From Actinomadura terrae (GTDB lineage: Bacteria; Actinomycetota; Actinomycetes; Streptosporangiales; Streptosporangiaceae), in assembly GCF_022751215.1 (NCBI RefSeq), contig NZ_JAICDG010000002.1:372001-436000 (forward strand): a DNA stretch of 64,000 nt, in the 5' to 3' direction. Shown here piece after piece: positions 24,823 through 33,574 of the stretch. The position numbers and the translations under genes are program-made. The notes beneath the pieces were generated by a model. That model ran no database searches, was not told the origin of the DNA, and worked only from the letters and a program-made list of their open reading frames with translations. Numbering within the stretch: the first letter of the stretch is position 1; the number at the start of each line of letters is the position of its first letter.

Positions 24823-25071
24823 ATGGCGACTGAGACGCGCGGCGAGGCCGCGGAGAAGGACGAAGGCAAGGGCAGGGCCGCGCACAAGCGGACCACGCCT
24901 CCCCTCTTCGTGCGCCAGGTCATCGCCGAACTGCGCAAGGTCATCTGGCCCACGCGCCGTGAACTCATCACCTACACGACCGTCTCGCTCGTGTTCGTGC
25001 TGGTCATGGTCGGCATCGTGTCCGGCGCCGACTGGGGTCTCCAGAAGCTGATCTACCAGATCTTCGCCTGA
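24823..25071 (+). CDS. secE: Preprotein translocase subunit SecE
   Basis: This 82-residue single-pass SecE has a charged cytoplasmic N-terminus, then [24 protein letters not shown], the amphipathic helix with the conserved W-P-x-R element. One membrane helix follows ([18 protein letters not shown]). It clamps the SecY channel. It lies 123 bases after trnW and 80 bases before nusG in the conserved order. Confidence 0.96.
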   Translation: MATETRGEAAEKDEGKGRAAHKRTTPPLFVRQVIAELRKVIWPTRRELITYTTVSLVFVLVMVGIVSGADWGLQKLIYQIFA

Positions 25072-25151
25072 TCCCCTTATTTCGCCGGGGCGGTCGCCGC
25101 CGCACCGGCGCCAGTTACATCACCGCAGACCGTACGAGAGAAAGAGTCATC

Positions 25152-26021
25152 GTGTCCGAGTCCTCACAGCCCTACGACGAGGCCGTTGAAGAGGCCCAGT
25201 CCGCTGCGGCTGCTGCGGCCGACCAGGCGGCCGAGCCCGCCGACGAGACGGCCGAGGCTGCCGTCGCCGCCGGCGAGGCCGAGCCCGCGGACACGAAGAC
25301 CGAGGGCGAGGACGAGCCGCCCGCGGACGCCGCCGAGGGTGCCTCCGAACTCGCCGAGGCGGTCGAGGGCGCCGACGGCGAAGAGGCCGCCGAGGCCGAG
25401 GAAGCCGAGGAGGAGGACGCCGGCCCGCCGGCCGACCCCTACGCCGACTTCAAGATGCAGCTTCGCCTCCAGCCGGGCGACTGGTACGTCGTGCACTCCT
25501 ACGCGGGGTATGAGAACCGGGTCAAGACCAACATCGAGACCCGCACCCAGACCCTCAACATGGAGGACTACATCTTCCAGATCGAGGTCCCCCAGCACGA
25601 GGTGACCGAGATCAAGGGCGGCAAGCGCCAGAAGGTCAACGAGAAGGTGCTGCCGGGCTACATCCTCGTCCGGATGGAGCTGACCGACGAGTCGTGGGCC
25701 GCCGTCCGCAACACGCCGGGCGTGACCGGCTTCGTCGGCCTGCTGAACAAGCCGTCCCCGCTGAGCCTGGACGAGGTCGCCAACCTGCTCGCCCCCGAGC
25801 CGGAGGAGGGCGTCGTCAAGACCAAGGAGCAGGCCAAGGTCGCCGCGACCGTCGACTTCGAGGTCGGCGAGTCCGTCACGGTCATGGACGGCCCGTTCGC
25901 CACGCTCCCCGCGACCGTCAACGAGATCAACGCTGAGCAGCAGAAACTGAAAGTCTTGGTTTCGATCTTCGGCAGGGAGACGCCGGTCGAGCTGTCGTTC
26001 AACCAGGTCTCCAAGATCTGA
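25152..26021 (+). CDS. nusG: Transcription termination/antitermination factor NusG
   Basis: The 289-residue product starts at GTG 25152. About 95 N-terminal residues are a highly acidic, Ala/Glu-rich extension typical of actinobacterial NusG. The NGN domain follows ([47 protein letters not shown]) and then the KOW domain ([37 protein letters not shown]). NusG binds RNA polymerase and couples to Rho or S10. The codons for [11 protein letters not shown] (25953-25985) have a synonymous near-copy 130 bases downstream, inside the CRISPR-like element. Confidence 0.97.
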   Translation: MSESSQPYDEAVEEAQSAAAAAADQAAEPADETAEAAVAAGEAEPADTKTEGEDEPPADAAEGASELAEAVEGADGEEAAEAEEAEEEDAGPPADPYADFKMQLRLQPGDWYVVHSYAGYENRVKTNIETRTQTLNMEDYIFQIEVPQHEVTEIKGGKRQKVNEKVLPGYILVRMELTDESWAAVRNTPGVTGFVGLLNKPSPLSLDEVANLLAPEPEEGVVKTKEQAKVAATVDFEVGESVTVMDGPFATLPATVNEINAEQQKLKVLVSIFGRETPVELSFNQVSKI

Positions 26022-26053
26022 CCGAGCCGCTCCACCCAGGCCGTATCCTGGAC

Positions 26054-26144
26054 GGGTTCCCCGCGCACGCGGGGGTGGTCCGGTGCTCGTTTCGATCTTC
26101 GGCCGGGAAACACCATTGCTCCCTGCGCACGCGGGGGTAGCGAG
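26054..26144 (+). CRISPR. Relic type I-E-like CRISPR repeat pair, one spacer
   Basis: Two copies of a 29-base palindromic element (26054-26082 and 26116-26144) share GCGCACGCGGGGGT, are 62 bases apart and are preceded by TTCCCC and CTCCCT. This is the form of actinobacterial type I-E repeats as I recall them. The second copy is degenerate at its 3' end, like a terminal repeat. The 33-base interval 26083-26115 has normal I-E spacer length. It encodes [11 protein letters not shown], the same residues as nusG 25953-25985, with 26 of 33 bases equal and all 7 differences synonymous. No cas gene is in the window. It lies between nusG and rplK. Confidence 0.55.
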
Positions 26145-26241
26145 ACTTCAACGGTTCCTACACGGCGGATTCGTCCCAGCCGCCGTGTTGCCCGGACGAC
26201 CGGGAGTCGGAACCACCGATAACTGGGACAAAGGGGTTCGC

Positions 26242-26670
26242 ATGCCTCCGAAGAAGAAGATAGCCGCGCTGGTCAAGGTGCAGCTCCAGGCCGGCCAGGC
26301 GACCCCGGCGCCGCCCGTCGGTACCGCGCTCGGCCCGCACGGCGTCAACATCATGGACTTCTGCAAGCAGTACAACGCTGCCACGGAGTCCCAGCGCGGC
26401 AACGTCATCCCCGTAGAGATCACCATCTACGAGGACCGGTCGTTCAGCTTCGTCACCAAGACGCCGCCGGCCGCGCAGCTCATCCTGAAGGCCGCCGGTG
26501 TCGAGAAGGGCAGCGGCGAGCCGCACAAGACCAAGGTCGGCTCGGTGACCCGCGACCAGATCCGCGAGATCGCCACGACCAAGATGCCCGACCTGAACGC
26601 CAACGACCTCGACGCCGCCGAGAAGATCGTCGCGGGCACCGCCCGCTCGATGGGCATCGACGTCAAGTAA
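26242..26670 (+). CDS. rplK: 50S ribosomal protein L11
   Basis: The 142-residue L11 starts [20 protein letters not shown], with the proline-rich [15 protein letters not shown] loop and the C-terminal 23S rRNA-binding domain ([22 protein letters not shown]). It forms the GTPase-associated centre with L10 and L7/L12 and is the thiostrepton/RelA site. ATG 26242 has AAAGGGG 6 bases upstream. It is separated from nusG by the CRISPR-like relic. Confidence 0.98.
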   Translation: MPPKKKIAALVKVQLQAGQATPAPPVGTALGPHGVNIMDFCKQYNAATESQRGNVIPVEITIYEDRSFSFVTKTPPAAQLILKAAGVEKGSGEPHKTKVGSVTRDQIREIATTKMPDLNANDLDAAEKIVAGTARSMGIDVK

Positions 26671-26746
26671 CAGCCTGTATCAGGCACCACCGTGGCAGGG
26701 CCGGCGCTGGCCCGTACCACAACGTTCCAATTGGAGGAACCGGAAG

Positions 26747-27463
26747 ATGAAGCGCAGCAAGGGCTACCGCGCCGCGGCCGAGAAGATCGACCGCGACCGG
26801 CTGTACAGCCCGGTCGAGGCCGTGCAGCTGGCCAAGGAGACCGCCGTCACCAAGTTCGACGCGACCGTCGAGGTCGCGCTGCGGCTCGGTGTCGACCCGC
26901 GCAAGGCCGACCAGATGGTGCGCGGCACCGTCATCCTGCCGCACGGCACCGGCAAGACCGCCCGCGTGCTGGTCTTCGCGGGCGGCGCGAAGGCGGAGGA
27001 GGCCCGCGAGGCCGGTGCCGACCTCGTCGGCTCGGACGAGATGATCGAGCGGATCCAGGGCGGCTTCCTGGACTTCGACGCGGTCGTCGCGACGCCCGAC
27101 CAGATGGGCAAGGTCGGCCGCCTGGGCCGCGTCCTCGGCCCGCGCGGCCTGATGCCGAACCCGAAGACGGGCACGGTCACGATGGACGTGGCGAAGGCCG
27201 TGTCCGACATCAAGGGCGGCAAGATCGAGTTCCGGGTGGACCGGCACGCGAACCTGCACTTCGTGATCGGCAAGGCGTCCTTCGCCGAGCGCCAGCTGGT
27301 GGAGAACTACGCGGCGGCGATCGAGGAGATCCAGCGGCTCAAGCCGTCGGCCGCCAAGGGCCGCTACGTCAAGAAGGCGGCGCTGACGACCTCGATGGGC
27401 CCGAGCATCCCGCTCGACCCGAACGCGGTCCGCAACCTCGCGTCCGACCTCGAAACGGCCTGA
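26747..27463 (+). CDS. rplA: 50S ribosomal protein L1
   Basis: The 238-residue L1 starts [20 protein letters not shown]. The L1 signature [19 protein letters not shown] is seen at about 125-143, and [20 protein letters not shown] follows. L1 binds the 23S L1 stalk and helps release E-site tRNA. GGAGG lies 10 bases before the ATG. A strong terminator follows. Confidence 0.98.
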   Translation: MKRSKGYRAAAEKIDRDRLYSPVEAVQLAKETAVTKFDATVEVALRLGVDPRKADQMVRGTVILPHGTGKTARVLVFAGGAKAEEAREAGADLVGSDEMIERIQGGFLDFDAVVATPDQMGKVGRLGRVLGPRGLMPNPKTGTVTMDVAKAVSDIKGGKIEFRVDRHANLHFVIGKASFAERQLVENYAAAIEEIQRLKPSAAKGRYVKKAALTTSMGPSIPLDPNAVRNLASDLETA

Positions 27464-27480
27464 CCAGCCACAAACACACC

Positions 27481-27516
27481 GGCAGGGCGTCCCCGAGACT
27501 TCGGGGGCGCCCTGCC
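27481..27516 (+). terminator. Terminator after rplA
   Basis: A 16-bp stem (27481-27496 with 27501-27516, one G-T pair) has a GACT loop and is followed by GCCGTTTCACC. It ends the nusG-rplK-rplA transcription unit. Confidence 0.8.
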
Positions 27517-27532
27517 GCCGTTTCACCAGCTC

Positions 27533-28714
27533 TCACGCACGGGCGGGCCTGGGCAGCAGGAACGTGGCGGCGAAGCACACCGCCGCCATCGCGGCGACGA
27601 CCCACAGCGTGACGGCCATGGCGTGGTCGAAACCGGCGTCCGGCAGGCGGCCGAAGAAGATCGTGCCGAACGCGGCCACGCCCAGGGCGCTGCCGAGCTC
27701 CTGGACGGCGCCGAGCGTGCCGCCCGCCGAGCCGCTCTCGTGCGGCTCGACCCCGGCCAGGACGGTGGCGAAGCACAGCGCCATGACCAGGCCCATGCCG
27801 AGCCCGGTGACCAGCAGGGCCGGGGCGAGCTGCCACGGTGAGACGCCCTGGCCGGCCAGGGGCAGGGTGGCGATGACGCCGGTGACCCCCGCGATGGCCA
27901 CGACCGTGCCGCCGTGGATGACCGTGCGGCCGAGCCGCCGCAGGGGCCGCACCACGGCGAAGCCGACGATCGTGCCGACGGCCAGCGGGATGTTGGCGAG
28001 GCCCGCCCTCGGCGGCGTGCAGTGCAACCCCGACTGCACCTAGAGGCTGAGGACCAGGCCGCCGCTGAACGCCCGCTTGCCGAACAGGCCGGGCGTGACC
28101 AGCGTGGCGCGGCCGGGCCGTCGCCGCCGCACCTGGTGCCGGGCGAAGCCGCCGAAGACCGCGAGCGACGCGGCCATGGACCCGAACGTCCAAACCGGCC
28201 AGTGCAGCTCCCGCCCTGACCAGCGGATAGATCAGCAGCAGCGTGCCGGACGCGACCAGCAGCATGCCGGTCAGGTCGAGCCCGCCCTGCGCCGTCCCCG
28301 GGCCGGGGCAGGAAACGGAGATCCGCGGCGACGGCGGCGAGGCCGACCGGAAGGTTAACCAGGAAGATCATCCGCCAGCCGGTGCCGGGCCGCCGACCGA
28401 GGACGGGCCCATGACCGGGCCGAACACGCAGAACGCGGCGCCCGTCTCGGTGGGCGGGAACATGTCCCGGATCAGCCCGAACCCCTGCGGGACCAGCACG
28501 GCTCTGCCATCGCCGTCGTGTCAGCGGCGCCGACCCACTGGATCATGCTGGTCGAGCCGCCGAGGTCGTGCCGCATGGACGGCGCGGCGATTGTGGTGAC
28601 CAGTGCGTCGAGCATGTCCATGACTGCCCCGACGAGGATCACGCACAGCCCGGCCCAGCGCCACCGGTAAAGAGCCGACGCGGGGGTGTGCCGGGTCTCG
28701 ACCGTGCGGGTCAT
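27533..28714 (-). pseudogene. Decayed DHA2-type MFS transporter
   Basis: Pieces of one MFS protein appear in order in different frames on the minus strand. The start is at 28714 (MTRTVETRHTPASALYRW, then TM1 VILVGAVMDMLDALVTTIAA). An abrupt junction follows at about 28505, where the rest of TM2-TM3 is missing. Then come VLVPQGFGLIRDMFPPTETGAAF, WRMIFLVNLPVGLAAVAA near 28370, LLVASGTLLLIYPLVRAG near 28260, and an open C-terminal part at 28039-27533 with six helices. At least one deletion of ~50 codons and several frame changes make it non-functional. It is divergent to a TetR gene, its likely former regulator. Confidence 0.88.
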
Positions 28715-28809
28715 GGGGGCCTCCTCGGGGTGGTCGCGAGCGCTATACGGCAACCCGATAATCGATCGCGCCCCTGCCTAGTCAAGTAAGTGTTTGATTG
28801 AAATAAGCA

Positions 28810-28840
28810 TTGACATAACAAACTCACATGCTCATATGAT
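28810..28840 (+). promoter_or_regulatory. tetR promoter giving a leaderless message
   Basis: -35 TTGACA (28810-28815) and -10 TATGAT (28835-28840) are 19 bases apart. The expected start of transcription coincides with the ATG at 28847. The surrounding AT-rich stretch (28785-28840) is unusual for this genome and holds GTTTG/CAAAC half-sites (28797-28801 region and 28819-28823). Confidence 0.6.
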
Positions 28841-28846
28841 CGGGCC

Positions 28847-29488
28847 ATGCCCGAGAAGAAGCCACGCAGGTCCCCCAAGTCGCAGGAGCGGCAGCGCGAC
28901 GCCGAGCGCACGCGCAAGCAGATCCTGGACGCGGCGCTCGTCGAGTTCGGCGCGCACGGGTACGCCGGCGCCCGGATCGCCGCGATCGCGTCCAGGGCGC
29001 AGGTCAACGTGCAGTTGATCTCGTACTACTTCGACGGCAAGGAGGGGCTGTACCAGGCCGTCTCGCGGCACTGGCAGGAGCGGCGCGGCGAGCTGGTGCC
29101 GCCCGGCACGCCGCTGCCCGAGCAGCTCCGCCGGTACGCGCTGGAGGCGCTGAACAACCCCGACGGCGTCCGGCTGCTGGCCTGGAACGGCCTGGAGTAC
29201 ACCGGCCCCTCGCAGGAGCCGGTGGAGGGCGCCGACGGCCCCCGCAGCGGCGCCGACGAGATCCGCGCCTTGCAGGCCGAGGGCCGGCTGCCCGCCGAGC
29301 TGGATCCCGCCTGCCTGACCATCGCCCTGATGGCCGCCGCGATGGCGCCCACCACGCTCCCGCACATGATCGACGCCACGTGCGGAACCGACCCCCGCTC
29401 CGCCGAGTTCGTCCGCCATTACGCGGACCAGATCGCCCTGCTCGCCCGGCTCCTCGGGCTCGACCCCGACGAGCGCCCCCCGTCCTGA
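28847..29488 (+). CDS. TetR-family regulator
   Basis: The 213-residue protein has an N-terminal basic arm (MPEKKPRRSPKSQERQRDAE), a TetR helix-turn-helix at about 22-68 (TRKQILDAALVEFGAHGYAGARI, VQLISYYFDGKEGLYQAV) and a helical C-terminal ligand domain. No Shine-Dalgarno precedes the ATG, and the promoter spacing suggests leaderless translation. It is divergent from a dead MFS gene and 11 bases upstream of a glycosyltransferase, which may now be its main target. Confidence 0.9.
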   Translation: MPEKKPRRSPKSQERQRDAERTRKQILDAALVEFGAHGYAGARIAAIASRAQVNVQLISYYFDGKEGLYQAVSRHWQERRGELVPPGTPLPEQLRRYALEALNNPDGVRLLAWNGLEYTGPSQEPVEGADGPRSGADEIRALQAEGRLPAELDPACLTIALMAAAMAPTTLPHMIDATCGTDPRSAEFVRHYADQIALLARLLGLDPDERPPS

Positions 29489-29499
29489 AGGAGTCCGCC

Positions 29500-30675
29500 A
29501 TGGCCCACATCGCCTTCCTCAGCCCGCCCGAGTCCGGTCACCTCAACCCCACGCTGCCGATCGCCCGGGAGCTGGTCGCCCGGGGCCACCGGGTCAGCTA
29601 CCCTGCCCCCGCCTCGGTCGCGGACCGCGTCCGCGAGACCGGCGCGCAGGTCCTGCCCTACGACCGCCGCCCGAGCGAGCCGATCGTGATCGACGGCATG
29701 GACGCGGCGGCGCGCGCCACCCTCGCCCTCCTCCAGGACCTGGAGTACGCCCTGCCGCAGATCGAGGCGGGCTACGCCGGCGACCGGCCCGACCTGATCG
29801 TCAACGACTGGCTCGCGTGGGAGGGCGCGATGCTGGCCGCGAAGTGGGACGTCCCGCGCGTCCAATCATGGAGCGCCCATGCCGCCAGCGAGGGCTACGA
29901 CTTCGGGCAGTTCATCGTCGGGATGTTCGCGGCGAGCCCGATCAGGGCGGAGTTCGACGCCCTGCTCGCGACGGTGCTGGACCGGCACGGCATACCGCCG
30001 TTCGAGCTGCACGACTTCTACCGGCCCGCCGCGTCCAACCTCGTCTACCAGCCCCGGTCGTTCCACGTGCACAACGAGACCTTCGACGACCGCTACGCCT
30101 TCGTCGGCCCCACCCGCACGTCCGACCCGGAGGGCTGGACCCCGCCGGGACGGCCCCTGGTGTACGTCTCGCTGGGCACGATCATCAGCGACCCGGCCTT
30201 CTTCCGCACCTGCGTCGCCGCCTTCACCGGCCAGCCGTACCAGGTCGTGCTGTCGGTCGGCCGCGACCTGGACCCGACAGACCTCGGCCCGCTGCCCGCA
30301 GGCATCGAGGCGCACCAGCACGTCCCGCAGCCCGCGGTGCTCGCACACACCGACGTGTTCGTGACGCACACAGGGATGAACTCCACAATGGAGGCGCTGG
30401 CCGCCGCCGTGCCGATGGTCGCGGTGCCCCACACGCCGGAGCAGCAGACCACCGCCGACCGCGTCGCCGAACTCGGTCTGGGCCGGTGCCTCTCCCCGGC
30501 CGAGGCGACCCCGGACCGGCTGCGCGCCGCCGTCCGCGACCTGCTGGACGACGCCGCCACCAAGCAGCGCCTGCGCGCCATGCAGCGCGACGTTCACGCC
30601 GCGGGCGGCGCTCCCCGAGCCGCCGACACGATCGAAACCAGGCTCACCACCGCAAAGACCCCCACCGCCCCCTGA
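29500..30675 (+). CDS. Macrolide-type (GT-B, GT1) glycosyltransferase
   Basis: The 391-residue GT-B enzyme of the MGT/OleD group starts MAHIAFLSPPESGHLNP, with the donor half carrying LVYVSLGTI and the C-terminal nucleotide-sugar motif DVFVTHTGMNSTMEALAAAVPMVAVPHTPEQQ. Such enzymes glucosylate macrolides or other small lipophiles, often as self-protection. ATG 29500 has GAAGGAG 8 bases upstream and lies 11 bases after the tetR stop. TetR, a neighbouring exporter (now dead) and a glycosyltransferase together suggest a former antibiotic-resistance cassette. Confidence 0.9.
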   Translation: MAHIAFLSPPESGHLNPTLPIARELVARGHRVSYPAPASVADRVRETGAQVLPYDRRPSEPIVIDGMDAAARATLALLQDLEYALPQIEAGYAGDRPDLIVNDWLAWEGAMLAAKWDVPRVQSWSAHAASEGYDFGQFIVGMFAASPIRAEFDALLATVLDRHGIPPFELHDFYRPAASNLVYQPRSFHVHNETFDDRYAFVGPTRTSDPEGWTPPGRPLVYVSLGTIISDPAFFRTCVAAFTGQPYQVVLSVGRDLDPTDLGPLPAGIEAHQHVPQPAVLAHTDVFVTHTGMNSTMEALAAAVPMVAVPHTPEQQTTADRVAELGLGRCLSPAEATPDRLRAAVRDLLDDAATKQRLRAMQRDVHAAGGAPRAADTIETRLTTAKTPTAP

Positions 30676-30768
30676 CCCCGCAGAGGCGCCAGAGCCTGGC
30701 GTGCAAGGGCCTGTTGGTCTGTGAGTGTTGACGAGTGCTCGCGAGATGTCATGCGTACGGTGAGTGAC

Positions 30769-30982
30769 GTGAACCTGACGGAATGGATGAGGGCGCAGGG
30801 CGTTGGGCCGCGTACGGCGTATCGCTGGTTCCGTGAGAATCGTCCTGGACGAAGGTGAGGACAAAGACGACCTGGTACGGGACATGGTTGAGATCTTGGC
30901 CTCGTTGTGTGCCCGTCTGTACGGGCACCGGTCGGCGCGCGATCGTGCTCGCAAGGCGCTGAGGGCGGCTGAGCATGGCTGA
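30769..30982 (+). pseudogene. IS607-type tnpA (serine recombinase) with internal deletion
   Basis: The GTG at 30769 opens VNLTEWMRAQGVGPRTAYRW, the MerR-like DNA-binding start of IS607 TnpA. After WFREN the frame breaks. A shifted frame resumes with IVLDEGEDKDDLVRDMVEIL...ARLYGHRSARDRARKAL, the C-terminus of the same protein, ending at 30982. About 130-150 codons, including the serine recombinase catalytic core, are missing. Its end overlaps the tnpB start, as in intact IS607 elements. Confidence 0.85.
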
Positions 30983-32570
30983 GCAGAAGAGGTTGCGGGA
31001 CATCGCCCGGCCGTTCGTGGCCGAGGGGCCGACCGGGGTGAGCATCCGGGACCGGCTCAAGGGCCTGACACCGCAGGACGAGGAGGTGTTGCGGGCCGTA
31101 GGCGCGCACATGGGGTCGTTGGCGTCGGGTGACCTGACCCGGCGGTGTCGGGATGGCCTGGCGCATTCCACCGACACCTGGGCCGCGCGGAAGCGGGAGT
31201 TGACGGCGGTGTCGTCTTCGCGGTGGGCAGGGTCGGTCACCTCCCATACCCACGACCAGTGGGGTCTTGCGCGACGTGCGCAGTGGGCGCACCTGCGGTC
31301 GTTGGAGGCGGGGGCCCGCACGGTCGCGTACCGGCTGTCACTGCCGGTCGGGGAGAAGGGCGGCAAGGGACGGCCGGGCGGGTACCGCAGCAAGCACGAA
31401 TGGTTCACCAAGACGCGTCGGCTGGCGATTCTGGAGGCTGAGTACGCGCGGGTGGCGGCCGCGCGTGACGCGGGGCGGGTGTCGGTGGTACGCGGTGGCC
31501 GCCGGTTGGCCAAGCAGCGTCACAACCTAGCGGCCGCAGACACAACCGTGCGGGAATGGCGGGCGAGATGGGAGGCGGCACGGTGGTTCCTCACCGCCGA
31601 CGGCGAATCCGGCAAGCGGTTCGGTAACGAGACCATCCGCGTCACCCCCGCTGGGGAGGTCTCGATCCGGCTCCCGGCGCCGCTCGCCGGGCTGGCCAAC
31701 GTCAAGCCCGGCCGGTACGTCCTGGCGGCGCGCGTGGCTTTCGCGCACCGGGGCGCCGAATGGGCCGACCGGGTCCAAGCCAACCGAGCGGTGGCCTACC
31801 GCATCCACTACGACACCCGCCGGGGACGCTGGTACCTGGACGCCTCCTGGAAGCGTCAGGACCTGCCGACCGTGCCGCTGGATGCGCTGCGGGCCGGGGG
31901 CGTGGTCGGGGTGGACGCCTCCTACGCTGGACCCGGGCCGTCGGCGTGCGGGCCATCGCGATCGAAGACCTCGACTTCACCGACTCATCCACCCGCGAGA
32001 AGCACGGCCGCCGTAAACGGTTCCGGCAGCTGATCTCCGGCATTCCCACGGGCAGGCTCCGCGCCCGGCTGCTGGCCATGTGCGCCGAGGCCGGCATCGG
32101 CGTGATAGCCGTCGACCCCGCCTACACCTCCCGGTGGGGAGCCCAGCACTGGCAGGCCCCCACCAGCTCCACAACGCGCAAGACGTCCCGGCACGACGCG
32201 GCGAGCATCGCGATCGGACGACGCGCTCTCGGGCATCGGATCCGGCGACGGACGGCACCGCCCCCTGCTCACCAGAGCGATGAGCAGGGGCATCGGACCA
32301 CCCAGGCCCCTTCCGGTGACAGGGAGCGCGAGGAAACCCGCCCACCCGGCCCGGACCGCGGACAGGATCTGAGGGAACCGGACCACGGTGCGAACGCGGG
32401 CGACCAGCCCCTCCAAGACCGTTCGGGACGGGCGCAGTACCGGAACGACCTCCGCAGTCGTTTCGGATCACTGTCCAGGAGCGGTACGCCAATGGTCGTA
32501 GCGGATTGGTGGGCATTCGTACCACCGGGGGATGTAGGGCTGGGGGCCCGCGGCGAGACTGGGGTCACCT
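30975..32570 (+). pseudogene. IS607-associated tnpB with RuvC deletion and frameshift
   Basis: The first frame (30975-32033) gives an intact TnpB N-terminal part up to AGGVVGVD near 31916, where the first RuvC Asp should be. Directly after this the frame changes, and the segment between RuvC-I and RuvC-II is gone. The second frame continues RLLRWTRAVGVRAIAIEDLDF (second RuvC Glu), VDPAYTSRWGAQHW and SRHDAASIAIGRRALG (third RuvC Asp), then a hydrophilic tail to 32570. A nuclease of normal form cannot be made. The 352-residue truncated product could still be expressed. I cannot place the element ends. Confidence 0.85.
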
Positions 32571-32597
32571 GAAGGCGACGAAGGAGGCTCAACCCCC

Positions 32598-33458
32598 ATG
32601 AACCGACGAATCGTGGTGGCGGCCGGCGGTACCGCGGTGGGCGCGGCGCTGGTGCTGTCCGGATGCAACGGGGACAACGGATCGGGGAACGGTTCGACGG
32701 AGAACGTGAAGCTCAGCGCCAACGAGGCGCTGCTGAAATCGTCCGAGAAGACCGGGCAGGCCGACACGTTCAAGGCCGACCTCACCGTGCGGAGCACCGG
32801 GACGGGCGGCGGCAAGGTGCACGCGAACGGGCAGTTCCGGCTGCGTCCGACGCTCAAGTTCACCGCGAAGCTGGACGAGTTCAGCCTCGGCGGACGGGAC
32901 GCCCCGGGCCTCAAGGGCCAGGCGATCTACACCGACAACGTCCTGTACGCGAAGGTCCCGCAGGTGGCGCAGTTCGTCAGCGGCGGCAAGTCGTGGGTGA
33001 AGATCGACGCGAACAAGCTCGCGCAGCGCGGCGGCCTGAACCTCGGGGATCTGCTGAACCAGGTCCAGCAGGTGGACCCGGCCGAGCAGACCAAGATGTT
33101 CACCGGCTCCAAGGACGCCGCGCGCGTCGGCACCGAGACGATCGACGGGGTGAAGACCACGCACTACCGCGGCACGGTGACCGTGCGGGACGCGCTGAAC
33201 CGGCTGGACCCGCAGGCGCGCCAGCACGTCGAGAAGTGGCTGCCGAAGAGCAACGACAACGGGAAGATCAGCTTCGACCTGTGGACGGACGGCAAGAACC
33301 TCCCGCGCAAGCTGGAGTCGAAGGTGACGGGCTCGCAGGCCGAGAACGGCACCGTGACCGTCCTTTACAGCGACTACGGAAAGTCGTTCGGCGTGAACCC
33401 GCCGCCGTCGGACCAGGTGGGTGAGCTCTCACTCGGATCGTTGTTCGGCGGTAACTAG
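32598..33458 (+). CDS. LprG/LppX-type lipoprotein (paralog 1)
   Basis: The 286-residue lipoprotein has a signal peptide ending in lipobox LSGC (Cys near residue 23), so it is probably anchored to the outer face of the membrane. The mature part matches the LppX/LprAFG fold: LSANEALLKSSEKTGQADTFKADL, then GQFRLRPTLKF, WVKIDANKL and a TIDGVKTTHYRGTVTV strand. In mycobacteria these half-barrels carry lipids across the periplasm. A near copy follows 116 bases downstream, indicating tandem duplication. Confidence 0.88.
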   Translation: MNRRIVVAAGGTAVGAALVLSGCNGDNGSGNGSTENVKLSANEALLKSSEKTGQADTFKADLTVRSTGTGGGKVHANGQFRLRPTLKFTAKLDEFSLGGRDAPGLKGQAIYTDNVLYAKVPQVAQFVSGGKSWVKIDANKLAQRGGLNLGDLLNQVQQVDPAEQTKMFTGSKDAARVGTETIDGVKTTHYRGTVTVRDALNRLDPQARQHVEKWLPKSNDNGKISFDLWTDGKNLPRKLESKVTGSQAENGTVTVLYSDYGKSFGVNPPPSDQVGELSLGSLFGGN

Positions 33459-33574
33459 CCACGGTTGGAAAAGCGGCAGCGCGGACAAAACGAACCCCGC
33501 TAGTCTCCTCTGCGTCCTACTTTGCGTCCGGCCGGAGCGCTCGGGCACTCAGACCAGACGAAGGAGACCCCCAG

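Noticed and set aside
26083..26241. N-terminal extension of rplK reading through the CRISPR-like spacer
   Set aside because: L11 begins MPPKKK at 26242 with its own AAAGGGG. The upstream frame is open by chance and because the spacer descends from coding DNA.
31760..32570. A second, independent gene in the TnpB region
   Set aside because: The frame carries the RuvC-II and RuvC-III motifs of TnpB and continues the upstream frame after a deletion; it is the other half of the same broken gene.
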